This document shows, piece by piece, positions 1-11,313 of a stretch of DNA of 64,000 nt. The stretch comes from Protopterus annectens (Eukaryota > Chordata > Ceratodontiformes > Protopteridae), in contig NC_056730.1 of the NCBI RefSeq assembly GCF_019279795.1, positions 615,777,271 to 615,841,270 of the forward strand, in the 5' to 3' direction. Made by a program: the position numbers and the translations under genes. Position 1 is the first letter of the stretch. Every line of letters begins with the position of its first letter. The notes beneath the pieces were generated by a model. The model was given only the letters and a program-made list of their open reading frames with translations. It had not been told where the DNA came from and did not search any database.

Positions 1-1400
1 AGATATTAGATTATGCAGATGATAGATTATTGAGCTAATTGTAGGAAAATATGGTACATGATGGCACCATGCTATGATATTGATATACCCTAGAACTTTA
101 GCACATGACTGCAAGCCGCACAACCCCACTGAACAAGGTTACAACCACAACCATGCATAAGCTAGAAATATCATAGAACATGTTATTTTGGCTATTCAAG
201 TCACATTTCTGCTATCTGGATACATCTGAAGGCACTCTGCAATATGACCCTATCTTGGTTTGCTTAAGAGAGAAAGGATAGGGGAGATGGGAGAGGAGTA
301 GAAGTGTTAATGAACTGTTGATGTAGGTGGGAGTAAAATATGATGATGAGATGGGGAAAGAAGAGCAAAGGTAAGAGAGCAGCATGGTTTCCAGAAAGAA
401 GTAACCTTTGGAAAAAGACAGGTATAGACTTATGCTATTGCAGAATAGGACAGCTTCAATATAAATACCCTTTACAAGCCATCCCATGCAAGAGTAAGGG
501 ATGAAAAGCTAAAGGGGCAAAATTAAGGGAAGAACATGGAGGAAATTTTTTTATGATGGAGACCTGACTTTGACAGAGGCAGACTGGAGAATCTGATCAT
601 CCATACCAGCCAGAGAGAGATAAAAAATTGGTATTAAATATAATGAGGAAAGGAAGAATCCTTAATTTCATGACCTGAAATCATTGTGAGTGGGAACACC
701 TTGAAGTCCTGTAGCATTTTTCCAGTGTTTATAGACCAGGATTTAAAGTTTTTTGTCCTCCTATGGTTTTAGTTTTATGACTGATTATATTTGAAAGTAA
801 ATTCAGTCCATTTTGTCATGTGTAATGCATAGCTATGCCATCTTCAAAATCTACAACAAATTTATGAAAAACTGGTAGCTCACATTTATGATAAGCTATC
901 CAACTAGAAAACATAAAAACAAAAAGTCTGGATACTATTATTCTGAACCAAAAATATTCTGTAATTCCTAATAACCAGTAACTTCCATTATCCCAGATAT
1001 CCAGAACTTCATGTTCTGGGTCAAAGGTACTTAAGATCTCATTGGTCGTATAATTTTATCAATTATCCAATGCCCCAATACCTGAGCATGTTAATAAGGA
1101 CAAGTTTGATGCACATCACTCAGTATGCTGTATTTGACAAAGCCAGTAGTTTGTGCTGGACCTTAAATCCTTATTCTTCTTTCACTGTGCTGTAGATTGA
1201 ATGAATATTACATGCTACATTACACCTGGAGTCTGTTACTAAATTTTCTAACCAAGTGATCTTTTTGCCTAACAGAGTACTGTGACAAATACAAACTAGA
1301 TGCTGGAAAATGCTACCAACTGGATGATTTAGCAGGAACAGTCAATTTAGCTGATCTCATGTTAGAATGGTATTACACAAGTTGATGAATTTCATTTATT
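1..1400. other. AT-rich DNA, nothing recognised
   Basis: No convincing coding frame, RNA gene or repeat was recognised. Short open frames here lack family motifs. The composition matches the other unremarkable AT-rich flanks of the window (8.8-11.3 kb and 41-42 kb). Confidence 0.5.
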
Positions 1401-1408
1401 TTTACATA

Positions 1409-1699
1409 CCTCTCAACCTCTTAGAGCAAAATATCTAGACAAAGCCCAAAATGATGGGGGGACAAATAGGGACAGATTTTAAATACTGCTTTTACAAACC
1501 TAGACAGTTGATAGAATAATTGGTTTTGCAGTAGCATGAAGTTTCTGAAGGATGTGGAGTCTTAAACTTAAATGTTTGTCATTATTTAATGACTTCAATC
1601 CCCAGCTATTTGCCAGAAAAGTACAAATTTTAGGAGGAACACACCAAAAATATCACGCAGAAATCTGGACATTCTGCGAAAATCTGTACAGTTGAGAGG
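1409..1699. mobile_element. MITE-like element with TA duplication
   Basis: A 291-bp segment starts with CCTCTCAAC (1409-1417) and ends with its exact reverse complement GTTGAGAGG (1691-1699). TA lies directly outside both ends (1407-1408 and 1700-1701). The inverted match extends to 12 bp (ATACCTCTCAAC) if the flanking TA and next base are counted. There is no coding capacity. Short inverted ends with a TA duplication fit a non-autonomous Tc1/mariner-type MITE. The superfamily is inferred only from the TA and could be wrong. Confidence 0.55.
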
Positions 1700-1789
1700 T
1701 ATACATGGGAAACTGATAACACCTTCTTCTCATACAAATGGTCATAGTACAGGACTGCAGGCTTTACTGAAATCTACAAATTGTGCCCC

Positions 1790-3512
1790 ACCTTGCTTCC
1801 TTCTATCTGGTAGATTTGTTACAAATTTACCAAGAAACTACAACATCAGGACCACCAAATCTGCCTTTTAATGGACCCTTAAATGGTTGCCTGTGATTAT
1901 CTGGTTTATCACTTTTTCCTTTTATCCTGGCAAAGATCTTCATCTCTGAATTGAATAAAGGAATAGGTCTGTAGCTGGTGCAGTCCAATAAACCTTTCTG
2001 AGGTTTAAGAAGCTTTATAACCTTGGTTTGTGTAAAATCATTGGGAAAGCCTTGAGCAGATATTGCTCGTAAAAATAATTGCAATGAAGGTGGGCATTAC
2101 TGGTCTTTAAATACTTTGCAAAAATCAATACCCACTCCACCCAAACCTGGAGATTTCTCTTTACTTAATGAATGAATGGCAGTGGCATTTTTAGTGGTAG
2201 TAATATGATTATTCAAGAAAGTCATTAAATCAACTGGGATGGTTGGTGGAGAGATATCATTTGCAAAGGATAAGTTGTACAACATTTAAAGATAGGAACA
2301 TTTACTATAGTATAGATTTCCTCCAATAAGAACAGAATTTTTCTGCATTTGTTCTAATAGTATACTACACTTATCAACCCTGATACTTGTAATGCTAGAG
2401 TGCTTTTGATGTTCCTTTCATTTCCAAGGTACTAAATTATTAGACATAATTATTGATTCACAGTGGAATTGTGTAAACCTTTCCCATTTCTCGAGGATAC
2501 CAGAAAACTGAATATTTCTTATTTGAAGTTTATCCTGCTTTAGCCACCATAAAAGTTCCTGATTCTTACAATTTTGCTATTTATATTTTAAATCAAAATA
2601 TAGAATTTGTTTATTTAAAGCTGTAGGTTTTAAGAACCTTAACATCTCATGTCCTTGGTAAACCTCTTTAGTTAAACCTCTATACTTTAACGTAAATAAT
2701 TCAGTCGTTGAAAAAATATACTTATCATCTGGGGATAAAAATTCCCAGAAATGAGCTATCTTTTGTGTTAGTACCTGTCTTGTTGTCTCATCTTTTAGTA
2801 ATAATGGGTCGATATTACAATGCACATGGGTCCTGAAGCAATTTAAGCTTCACTGTAATTATGCTTATTGTGGACAAAGTTCTATGTTCACTAGACAGTA
2901 ATCCAGCTCACTAGCCACCCCTGATGCATAGTACATATAGTTTAATTGCATTAGGTAAACTGTATACCATACATCAACTGCTGACAGTTCATCAACACAC
3001 TGTTTCAGAACCTTAATATATTTAGATAAAGAAGTAATGTCAATGGGTACTCAATATAATATTGGATCCATGACTACATTAAGGTCCACTTACTATTAGT
3101 CCATAAGACGGATGTATAAGGGATAGAGTCTTCTCCCTCAGATGTTTTAATAGTTCTAGGTTATTATCAGTGGGACTTCTGAAACTGGCTGAAATGATAA
3201 CACCTGTGAGGTATTGAATTTAAGCACAAACCAGTGACCCTGGCTGTTATTGCATACTTGCTCAATTACATACACCAACTCCTTGTTTAACAATATTTCC
3301 ACACCTCTTTTTGAGGATGAAGTGCACAAAAAAAATGTCTGGCCCTTCCATACTTGTAAGACTCTATCATCCAGTTTTCTTTTTTATTTCCACCTTCTGT
3401 AAGAGGATCACTTGAGCTTTGGATCTAACTAAACAATCAAGATTTGCTTTGCCTTTAATGGGTGAAGAAAAGCCTTTGACGTTCAAAGAAAACTTGGCAA
3501 TTTCACAGTCAT
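1790..3512 (-). pseudogene. L1-clade LINE ORF2 relic (EN plus start of RT)
   Basis: Read on the minus strand, the segment starts with an L1-type AP endonuclease N-terminus, with SLNVKGFSSPIKGK near 3490-3445 followed by a stretch ending VILLQ. Linker fragments follow near 2825-2577. Next is a piece with AIHSLSKEKSPGLGGVGIDF (2285-2097), which corresponds to the L1 block KxKSPGxDG just before the RT. After that comes RT sequence with SYRPIPLFNSEMKIFARI (about 2000-1925) and KGRFGG (about 1870). Stops and frame changes occur throughout, and the RT is cut off before the catalytic FADD box. It is a 3'-truncated, old, non-functional copy. The clade call rests on the EN and pre-RT wording; a Tx1-like L1 branch is possible. 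Confidence 0.75.
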
Positions 3513-4460
3513 TTTAATATAAGTTATGATTCAGGCTACTAGTCTGACTGTTTCACCTAGTTATCAAGAAAGAGAAAACACAGATTTGTCTAAACATTTA
3601 CAATCTATGGTAAAGAACAGCAATTGTACCTGTAACAAACAACTCACTTATGCAGGAACCAGAAGAGCTAATAATACTAATAAATACAGCATGTCCCCAC
3701 TCCCCACTTCCATTCCCTCCCTTCCAAGAAATAAACACCTTCACATAACTGCTATAAGTAGCATGCACAAGTCAAAAAATAACTATCAAAAGAAATAAAA
3801 AGCATTTATTGGCTTTTGTACATTAAAACAAAAAGATGTGAGAAGATTTTTCAAAACCTCTGAAGAACAATTAGTTATTGTAAGTAGACTATAAATCATT
3901 TTGATTCAGGCTGCTCTGTGATTGAATCTATTAGAAAAATGAGCTGATGAATGCAGAAGATAGGTGGTAGCAGGATGTAAACACTTGACGTGGTTCTAAT
4001 TTTAGGGTATTTTTATGGTGCATATAATGAAAGCTCACAATTGTTCACCTTAACAGTGGGAAGAGGAATAACTGCATGACTATCAATTGTACTTTGTGGT
4101 CCTTTAACACTGAGGATCCTTGGTTAGATAGAATGACATCTGGTGCTATTGCTAACTACAAGTACTTCAGCTATTATCAATGGCGCTAGAAGGCAACAAA
4201 GAAACATGGTAATTTCTACATTGCCAGTACCCACCCAAAGGCCTTGTCTTCCTTGAAAGGATGTACTGGCCAGTCACCCCAACGGTGAAATTTTGAATAC
4301 CCTTCCAGTTTCCCATCTCCTTTCAAAGGCAGATAGTGTACTTCATGGCTTAGTTTGGAGGATATGTTTTTTTTACAGAGAAGGCCTGTGTGCTCAGTGA
4401 AAAAAAAATTTCCATCCACCTTGTCTTGTCGATTTGTTAGATTTAGCTAAGCATGTTTAA
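3513..4460. other. No recognised feature
   Basis: This is the AT-rich stretch between the L1 relic and the Penelope-like tail. Two modest open frames (plus 3526-3798 and minus 4216-4419) show no recognisable domain. Confidence 0.4.
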
Positions 4461-4469
4461 TTTTGCGGT

Positions 4470-4960
4470 GGTCATGTCTTTGGTTTCATGGATTTGGATA
4501 TGGTCATCAAATATGTGAAGGGTGGTCCATGGAATGACATCATTGAATAAAAAGAACTTAGGTGGCAGATTAGGCTGAATGCTTGCACTCACCCTGGCCT
4601 GAATGATAATTTGTCCATTATGAGTGTTTTAAAACTGCATTCCTATGTTGTGTGACATTTGATGTTATTATTATTTTTATTGCTGTTGATTTTTAAAGAA
4701 AATTATTTGTCAGTCATTACTTTTTTGTACCTATAGGGGCTGTTAACCTTTTTTGGAATGTAGTTGGTTGCTAGGGTTATGTGATTTGGTATTGGAGGGA
4801 TATTTAAATGGGATTTGTTTTTGTCATGTTTAGGTTCTGAAGAAGTCTTGGTTATATCCCGATGAAAACTCGTAACTGTTTTTTTATTAAAACCTGATTT
4901 ATCTTTCCACTCTGCAGTGATGTTCCTTTGTTCCTGCTCCTGGAGTTTGTTTTTGATGAT
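4470..4960 (+). mobile_element. Penelope-like element, C-terminal and 3' end fragment
   Basis: The frame from 4554 to 4655 encodes ELRWQIRLNACTHPGLNDNL, which resembles the extreme C-terminus found after the GIY-YIG nuclease in Penelope-like proteins (E-x-x-W-x-x-RL-N-x-x-x-P-x-GLND). About 180 bases downstream, 4836-4870 contains CTGAAGA followed by GATGAAAACTCG. That is the layout of the degenerate hammerhead-type motifs known from PLE 3' regions, but helix II pairing is poor here. Everything upstream of the C-terminus is missing or unrecognisable. The call rests on one short protein match and the downstream motif. Confidence 0.5.
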
Positions 4961-5276
4961 TTGTTAGATTAGGTTTAGGTCTTAGTCGCTGGGGTTAGTA
5001 AGACTGTTTGTTTATGGAGATGCATGAGTTCTTAGATTACCGGATCCCTTATGTCCCTATGCTTGAAGCACGTCATCCTGTGAGGAGTCTATATTTTTCT
5101 TAATAAAGCGATATAACTTCCAGTCTTTTCTACTAGTTAAGAACCTTTGGTGTACTCTGTGGTAGACCTAATCTGTATAGAATACAAGGAGGTGAGGACT
5201 TTTATCCTTTAGGAGAAATAACGTTTATTGTGAGGTGTGCAAGGTAGAAATATTTCCAAAACCACTGTTGAAACTT

Positions 5277-5300
5277 AGGTTCATAGGTTCATAGGTTCAT
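5277..5300 (-). repeat. CR1 3'-terminal octamer tail
   Basis: Three exact tandem copies of AGGTTCAT on the plus strand, which read ATGAACCT on the element's own strand. CR1 elements end in short tandem octamers rather than poly(A), so this marks the true 3' end of copy 1. The second copy shows two degenerate octamers at 54741-54756 in the same position. Confidence 0.85.
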
Positions 5301-5397
5301 ACTAGGCTATCTGCCCTAGGGCATTTATAAGCCTAGCCAGAGTGTGTTTGGCTTTCGCCATCCATTTTAAATTAATTTTGCTATGCCCTTTTCAAGG

Positions 5398-8267
5398 TTA
5401 GTATACTTTGCCTCTGTCTAACAGTGACACAGAAGTGATACCCGGGGTAAACCTACGATCTCCCATCCACTCATCAAGATTCCTCTTGAAGAGAGTCAAT
5501 GAGGGACTCTGCCTAACCTGGACTGGGATTTTATTCCAGAGTGAAGGGAGCCTCTGGGTTCTGAATCTGTCCCTCCAGCATGTCCTATTTATTTCAGTGC
5601 TGAGGTTCAAGTTTCTCGAGCGTGTAGCTCGATGGGATTTGGATTTTCTGAGGTGCAGCATGTCCATTAATTCCGGGTTGGACATGGCTTTAACGTCAGG
5701 CACAGATCGCCTCTGAGCAGGTGGTATGCCACTGAGTAGAGCTGGAGTTTCTTTAACTGGGCAGCATATGGCATCTGTTTGAGCCCTTTGATCCTCTTGG
5801 TGAGGTACTTTTGGGGTCTTTCCAGTTGCTGCAGGTGTCTGGTAAGGTACATCCCAAAAGGGGCATTGTACTCAATTATGGGCCTGATGAGGGATGAGTA
5901 AAGAGGCACGATGACCTCCCGTGATCTAGATGTGAATCCCTTCATGATTAGGTGGGCTATATAAAATGTTTTTCTAACCACTTTGGCCACGTGGTTGTCA
6001 AATGAGAGATTGCTATCAACTTGGGTCCCCAGGTCCCTAATTACTTCTTCTGTACTTAATGGATTACCACCTATGTGGTAATTTGTGGGCACTTTTTTTT
6101 TGCCAAAGGGGAGCACTATACACTTTTTGGCATTTAGCTTGAGGCCATGGCTCTGGCACCAGTTGTCTATTTCTATGAGGCCCTTTTGGAGGATGCTTGT
6201 GTCAGCTGGAGAGTCGATTATGGCGCCCAGTTTGCAGTCATCTGCAAACTTGGTCAGCCACAGCCCTTCCATTTTGGCCTGTACCTCCGAGAAATATATA
6301 CCAAACAAGAAAGGTCCCAGGACTGAGCCTTGTGGGATGCCACTTGTAACTGGTTTGGTGTCTGACATGGCTCCAGCAATTCTAAACATGTGGGTTCTGC
6401 CCTTGAGCCAGTTTGCAACCCATCTAGTGACATAGGGGTTTATATTTAAGCTGGTGAGTTTATCTATAATGCCTGAGTGGGGTATTGTATTGAAGGCTTT
6501 TGCGAGGTCCAGGTAGGCTGTGTGGACCACCTTCCCCTCATCAATGGCCTTGGTGACTGTTTCAAAGAAATCAACCAGGTTTAAGAGGCAGGATCTGCCC
6601 TTAACAAAGCCAAACTGGATAGGATCCAGTGTCTGTAGGTCCCCAATATCTTTATTTATGAGGTCCATGATGATCCTTTAGATAGCTTTGCAGACCAAGC
6701 TAGTCAGGCTTATGGGATGATAGTTTCCAGGATCTGTTGAGGCACCACCTTTGTGGAGAGGGACCACTGTTGCTGTACGCCACTCTTTGGGTACATATCC
6801 TGTAGTAAGGCTGAGATTGAACAGTAGTTTTATGTTTGGGTTTAGCTCTTCTTGGAGTTCATGTAGGATGCAGCCCAGGACACCGTCTGGTCCCATTGAT
6901 GCTGTGTTTTTGCTTTGGAGAGGGCAGCTCTTACCTGAGCATCTGAGATGTCAGGGGGGGCAGCACTCTGCTGGGATAGATATTTGCCCTTTTGGTGGGG
7001 GAGTTTGCCCTGGACCTGTCAGCTAGGATGTTGGCAATGTCTGTGGGTTGGTGTATTTTTGTCATTTTGGACTAATTCTGAGCATATTTGGGAATTCCCA
7101 CCCAGGTTCCTAACATAACTAAAGAAAGCCTTGTGATTATCCTTAGTGTCCTGTGCAATTTTTCTCTTGAAGCTGGCCTTAGACGATTTTTTGAGTGCCC
7201 GTAGTTTTTTGCTAATACTGATCAGAGATGCCTTCCCTTTTTGGGATTTTGCTCTATCATTTAGTAGCTTCCTCCTTCTATTGTATAGTTTGTTTATGGC
7301 TGGGGTCCATCAGACATGACATCTGCCTTTGGAGGATTGGGTCTTGGTTTTATTTGGGATTGCATGATCCATGCATTCCTGAAGGTGTTCATAGAATGTG
7401 TTTATAAAGGATTCTGCGGTCTGGGCCGTATTTTCCACAGGCCCGGGGGCTTTGAAGGATTCCACCTCGGTTTTGAGGAGTGTGAAATTTGCTTTAGAGA
7501 AGTTTTTCACTGTGGTTTTCAGGGCAGGGGGTGGAGTCGGGATGTGAATATCCAGTGAGATTAGTTTATGGTCTGATCTTACCAGTGAGGGATACACTTC
7601 TGGTCTGGAGCATAGAGTCCCCATGTTGGTGATGATCAGGTCCAGTATGTTTTCCCTCTTGTGGGAGTGGTAACAAGTTGTTCCATAGCATTTGAGTTTA
7701 TAAATTCTAGGAACCTTTGGGCTAGGGTGTTGGAGCTAGAGTAATGCTCCCAGTCTATGTTTGGGTAGTTGAAGTTGCCCAATATAATGGTGTTTGGAGA
7801 GACCTTCATATTTTCCAGTGTTCTCAGGAAGGCCGAGTGGGGTTCCTTGGTTTGGGAGGGTGGTCTGTAGCAGGCTATAAACTGGAAGGCAGTTTTACCC
7901 ACTGTTAGTTGCACATGGATAGTCTCTGATGCTTCGTGCTGTGCCACCATCCTGGAAGTGTGGGCATCTTTGTGAATATTGATACTCCCCCTCCTTTTGT
8001 GGTTCGGTCCAAGTTTTGGGGCTGAAAAGAATGGTATGAGGTATAACCTGGTAGTGCTGGGGTGCTCTCGGGAGCCTTGAACCAGGTTTCTGTTACTGCA
8101 CAGATATCGATGTTCTCCATGCTAAGGAGAGTTTTGAGTGTGTGCATCTTGAGGTTTAGACTTCTGGTGTTGAGTAGCATTACTCTTAGTTTCTTATCCC
8201 TTGTGATACCTATGGAGGTGGGTTTGTCTTTTGAGCCTTGCCTAAAAAAGGCACTGTGGGGTAGCAA
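5398..8267 (-). pseudogene. CR1 ORF2: AP endonuclease-reverse transcriptase, broken
   Basis: This ORF would nick target DNA and copy the element RNA. On the minus strand the endonuclease begins near 8190 with LLNTRSLNLKMHTLK, continues through ICAVTETWFK and GGGVSIFTK, and includes ILGNFNYPNIDWE and SDHKLISLDI, the usual APE blocks. The RT part has WRTATVVPLHKGG (about 6790), LDLAKAFNTIPH (about 6510), GIPQGSVLGP (about 6340) and the catalytic FADD at 6248-6237. The C-terminal LWNKIPV tail lies near 5545. Frameshifts occur near 7950, 7630 and 5690. There is an in-frame stop just before 6668, and probably another stop or shift between 7310 and 6900. The FADD box is intact; the usual FDT after the first catalytic block reads FNT. 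Confidence 0.85.
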
Positions 8268-8765
8268 GAGCCTTTGCCAATATCCAAAGCCCAGGGTGAC
8301 AGGTGCAAGCCATCCCTAGTGAAGCATCGTCGCTTGTCGAGCATGTCATCCCAGGCTGACAGGCATTGCATCCCCTTTGAATGACACCAATACTTAAGCC
8401 AATTGTTGAAATTGATCATCTTGTCTTCATATTGTGGCATCATTCTTGGTGAGGGTAAGATGCTACTCAAGGTCAGGGTCATACCGGCCTGGGCTACATG
8501 CTCAGAGAGCTCCTCTATGTCTCTTTTCATGTAGTCCAGGGAGGTACGTCTCAGGTCATTCACACCAGCATGGACAATGACTGAGTCATATTTGTACTTG
8601 CCTTGGAGTGACCTGAATGCTTGTGTTATATGGCGGATCCTAGCACCCGACAGGCAGCTCACCGTGACCTTCTCCTTGTTCAGCCTGGTGAGCGGGATGT
8701 CAGTGTGCCTGACGATAGAGTCACCTATTATAAGTGTATCAGGTGTGTTGTTTAGCCCCTAACAT
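8210..8765 (-). pseudogene. CR1 SGNH/GDSL esterase-like domain (ORF1 C-terminus)
   Basis: On the minus strand the frame shows the SGNH hydrolase blocks in order: IIGDSIVRHTD with the nucleophile GDS (codons at 8725-8717), HAGVND (8571-8554) supplying the oxyanion Gly/Asn positions, and RDGLHLS (about 8318-8298) with the catalytic Asp-His pair. Such esterase domains are known in ORF1 proteins of CR1- and L2-group LINEs, where their role in retrotransposition is unclear. The frame ends with a stop at 8210, 57 bases inside the start of the endonuclease frame, so ORF1 and ORF2 overlap in different frames. This could be genuine overlap or one indel. The N-terminal part of ORF1 is not visible. Confidence 0.8.
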
Positions 8766-9009
8766 GTTAGTCATGACCCCTGACATGTTGGTCAAACTTG
8801 AGAAAGCTATTTATGCAAGCACCCATGTCTCTCACAGCCCTCTCAGCTTGATGTGGTGAGCTTTCTGTGTGGTAAGCTTGAGTTTGGAGTTGGTTACTTT
8901 AGGCATACATGTTGCACTTTTTAGCATTATGGTTGAGCATATTTTGATACACTAGTTATTGATAAATGTAAGCTCCTGTTGGAGTGCATGTATGCCTGAG
9001 GATGTCTTG
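8766..9009. other. Unassigned gap between two CR1 copies
   Basis: There are no coding motifs. This segment could be the 5' part of CR1 copy 1, or host DNA. Confidence 0.3.
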
Positions 9010-10450
9010 ATGGCAGTCTATGGCTTACTGCAAATTTTGTTAACTTAGATCCTCATTAGATATTGAATAGCAGAAATCCAAACACAGATCCCTGAGGGTC
9101 TCCCCTGGCCACCTTTATGTTTGTGATGGACACACATACCCCACCTTGACCATATGAGTTCAGTTTCTAATCCATATTGCTATCCACTTGACTAATGATG
9201 AGTTAATTTAGTTTGTTTATTATGTTTGCATGCAGTATGTTATCAAATGCCTTGCCATGGCCAAGCATGCTGTAAGAACAACTAGCCCATAGTCCATGGT
9301 TTAACTCTCTGTCTTAAAGTTGTTTACTAGATTCTTCAGATAAGATTTACCCATAATAAAGCCAAAGTGCTGGGGCTCAAGTCTGATAAGATTTTTGATA
9401 TCACTAATATTAGATCAATTATGATATGCTTCAAGTTTTTGAATATAAAACTTGTTAAACTGTTTGTTCTAAAATGTATAGGGTCAGTGAAGGGGGCCAT
9501 GCTTATGAAGTGGCATCACAACAGCTTTATGACATATCTGTGAACCAAAGCTTGTTGCTAGACTCAGGTTAAGTAGACTAAGGAGACACACTGTTATGGT
9601 TTTGTAGTGCCAGTAATTTGGCAACTATATATGTTATCAGGCACCATGGATGATGCATTGCATTGTTTTGCAGATAACACTTTGTATCTATTCCTTGGTG
9701 ATGTTTGGAGATTGGATCCCTCTGGGATATGGGGCTTGGAAAAGTTGTCTTTGGAGTGAAGTTGGCAACAAATCCTCTGTAGGTAGTGCCATTTTGAATA
9801 ATGATCAGTGTTGCTTATTTAACTGACAATAATTAAAGATTTGTACCTTTTACTTCCATTGCTTGTCTGAGTTAATGGGATGACTTTGTTTTCTTGACTG
9901 CATTTTTTTTTTAATTTCTAAGCTAGCTATATTTTGCTTTCCTTTTTTCTTCTGTTTTTTTCTTTTATTGCACAACTTGTTAATGCAAGAGGTCTACCAC
10001 AAGGGTATGGTTTTAAACTTTCCCTTCTGTTAAGTTTTAGTTACGACTGCCATGTTAATACTTTGGTCCAAGTCCACATAGAATTTATCCGTATAACTTC
10101 TTAAATCATCAACACATTGGGTAATATCACTGCAATCAAATTTGGAGACCTTATCATAGAATTTTAGAAGGTTTGTACATTTGAAGTCCTTGAAGTATGT
10201 GATGTTTGCACTTGTTTGTGATCAAAATGCATTGAAGAGAATACCAAGGGAAAAAATATGCAGATGCTACATTTGTGAGGACAAGGTCAAGAATATTTTG
10301 TACTCTATTGTGTTCCTTAGCAATTTGATCCAGGGAATTCATGTCAATGTAATCTAAGAATTTTTGTGCACATCCTTCCTTGGTGGTGTAGGAACCCCTT
10401 TTTAGACTTGAATAGCTATGAGTCTTCCAGGTTAATAGTGTGCCTGCTTA
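9010..10450 (-). pseudogene. Old CR1-like LINE relic
   Basis: On the minus strand, 10342-10154 carries NRVQNILDLVLTN, the conserved endonuclease segment of CR1-type ORF2. About 1.2 kb downstream, near 9270-9075, there is AFDNILHANIINKLN and then GDPQGSVFGFLLFNI, the RT blocks spanning the first catalytic Asp region and the GxPQGS box. The spacing matches that in CR1 copy 1. The sequence stops before the FADD box, so the copy is 3' truncated, and it is crowded with stops. It is more AT-rich and more decayed than copy 1, so probably an older insertion of a related family. Confidence 0.7.
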
Positions 10451-10561
10451 TAGGGAGTTTTTCAGGAATATTTAGGAAACCTTGTTTTGGGGGGGTAGAG
10501 CTGACTCTGTAGCATGAAGTGGTCTGGTTTACATTTATTGTTATTTGAATCTTTATAAGAT

Positions 10562-10765
10562 CTGCTAGTACTGCTGCCTCACAGCAAGAGGTTCTCCTGT
10601 TTGATTCTTGGCTTGGGTTGAGAGTGCCTTCTGTGTGGAGTCTGCATGTCCTCCCCATGGTCAAGTGGGCGTTTGAAAGACATGGTTGAATGGGCGTGCC
10701 TTCGTTGAAGGTTGGGCATCGGGCTGGCAACTCGACACCATAAAAAACAACTGCCAATCATTATC
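10562..10765 (+). repeat. tRNA-derived SINE, copy 1
   Basis: This segment matches the SINE at 50440-50698 over most of its length, including CAAGAGGTTCTCCTGTT, GAGTGCCTTCTGTGTGGAGT, CTGCATGTCCTCCC, AATGGGCGTGCCTTC and GGGCTGGCAACTC. The head resembles a decayed tRNA promoter region. The GTGTGGAGT...GCATGT block is shared with tRNA-derived SINEs widespread in fishes and other vertebrates, a family comparison made from memory. The 3' tail present in the other two copies is lost after about 10765. Confidence 0.75.
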
Positions 10766-11291
10766 AATATGTGTCCTGACAACAGTGCTAAATGCACAGG
10801 GATCAACTTTTTTTTACACTAGAAGCAATTTCCATCTTCCTCTGAAAACTTTAACAGTTCGTAAAAAATCAACATAACAGCACCTTGCTTATAGAACTGA
10901 CTTCCTTTTGTTGTAAGTAATTCTTCCACACTTATGAGGTTTGAATTTAGCTGAGATAGTTATTTAGGACACAAGATCTTCAATCATAGCATTCAGGAAG
11001 TCACCTCTTAGATATTCTCAACAGAGATTTTGAGGCTGTTGCTATAAAAAATACTAAAACGATGACAAATCTATTTAGTAGTCTCTTTTTTTTCATTGTA
11101 CCTTCAGTGAACGAATATAGAAGTAAGGAATAACTTTATTCATGCTGTGTGGTTCTAAAATCTTCACTTTATTCAGCTTGGCTGAAGATATGGTGACAGC
11201 CTGTCACAGTCTGCAAAAAATTTGCAACAAAACACAGTCCGTATTTTATAGTAGTATTACTTCCCATCATGAATAGGAACACTGTTAAAAC
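10766..11291. other. AT-rich flank of the giant Harbinger, nothing recognised
   Basis: No gene or known repeat was seen. The shift in texture at 11295, from AT-rich with long homopolymers to a GC-richer sequence with alternating purine and pyrimidine, is visible by eye and supports an element boundary. Confidence 0.4.
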
Positions 11292-11294
11292 ATA

Positions 11295-11313
11295 CCCCGG
11301 GATTCATGAAGCT
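11295..11313 (+). repeat. Left terminal inverted repeat of element A
   Basis: Nineteen bases, CCCCGGGATTCATGAAGCT, mirrored with one mismatch at 40938-40956. The adjoining bases (CGGCGCAAGG here, TGCGCCAGG at the other end) are also similar. ATA immediately outside is repeated at the right border. Confidence 0.7.

Larger units (their letters stand above)
5277..8765 (-). mobile_element. CR1-type LINE, copy 1 (best preserved)
   Basis: A nearly 3.5-kb minus-strand element. In transcript order it contains an SGNH esterase-like domain (about 8759-8210), an AP endonuclease (about 8200-7310), a linker, reverse transcriptase (about 6900-5700) and a C-terminal tail, ending in a short octamer array at 5300-5277. 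Esterase domain, APE nuclease, FADD-box RT and an octamer 3' tail are together typical of the CR1/L2 group. Reading frames are broken by about four frameshifts and a few stops, so it is dead but recent relative to the two related copies at 54.7-58.7 kb and 31.3-34.8 kb. The 5' boundary is uncertain: sequence to the right of 8765 was not recognised. Confidence 0.85.

Noticed and set aside
5408-5716. Plus-strand frames across 5.4-8.3 kb
   Set aside because: They are antisense to the CR1 RT and esterase, whose motifs on the minus strand account for the open frame.
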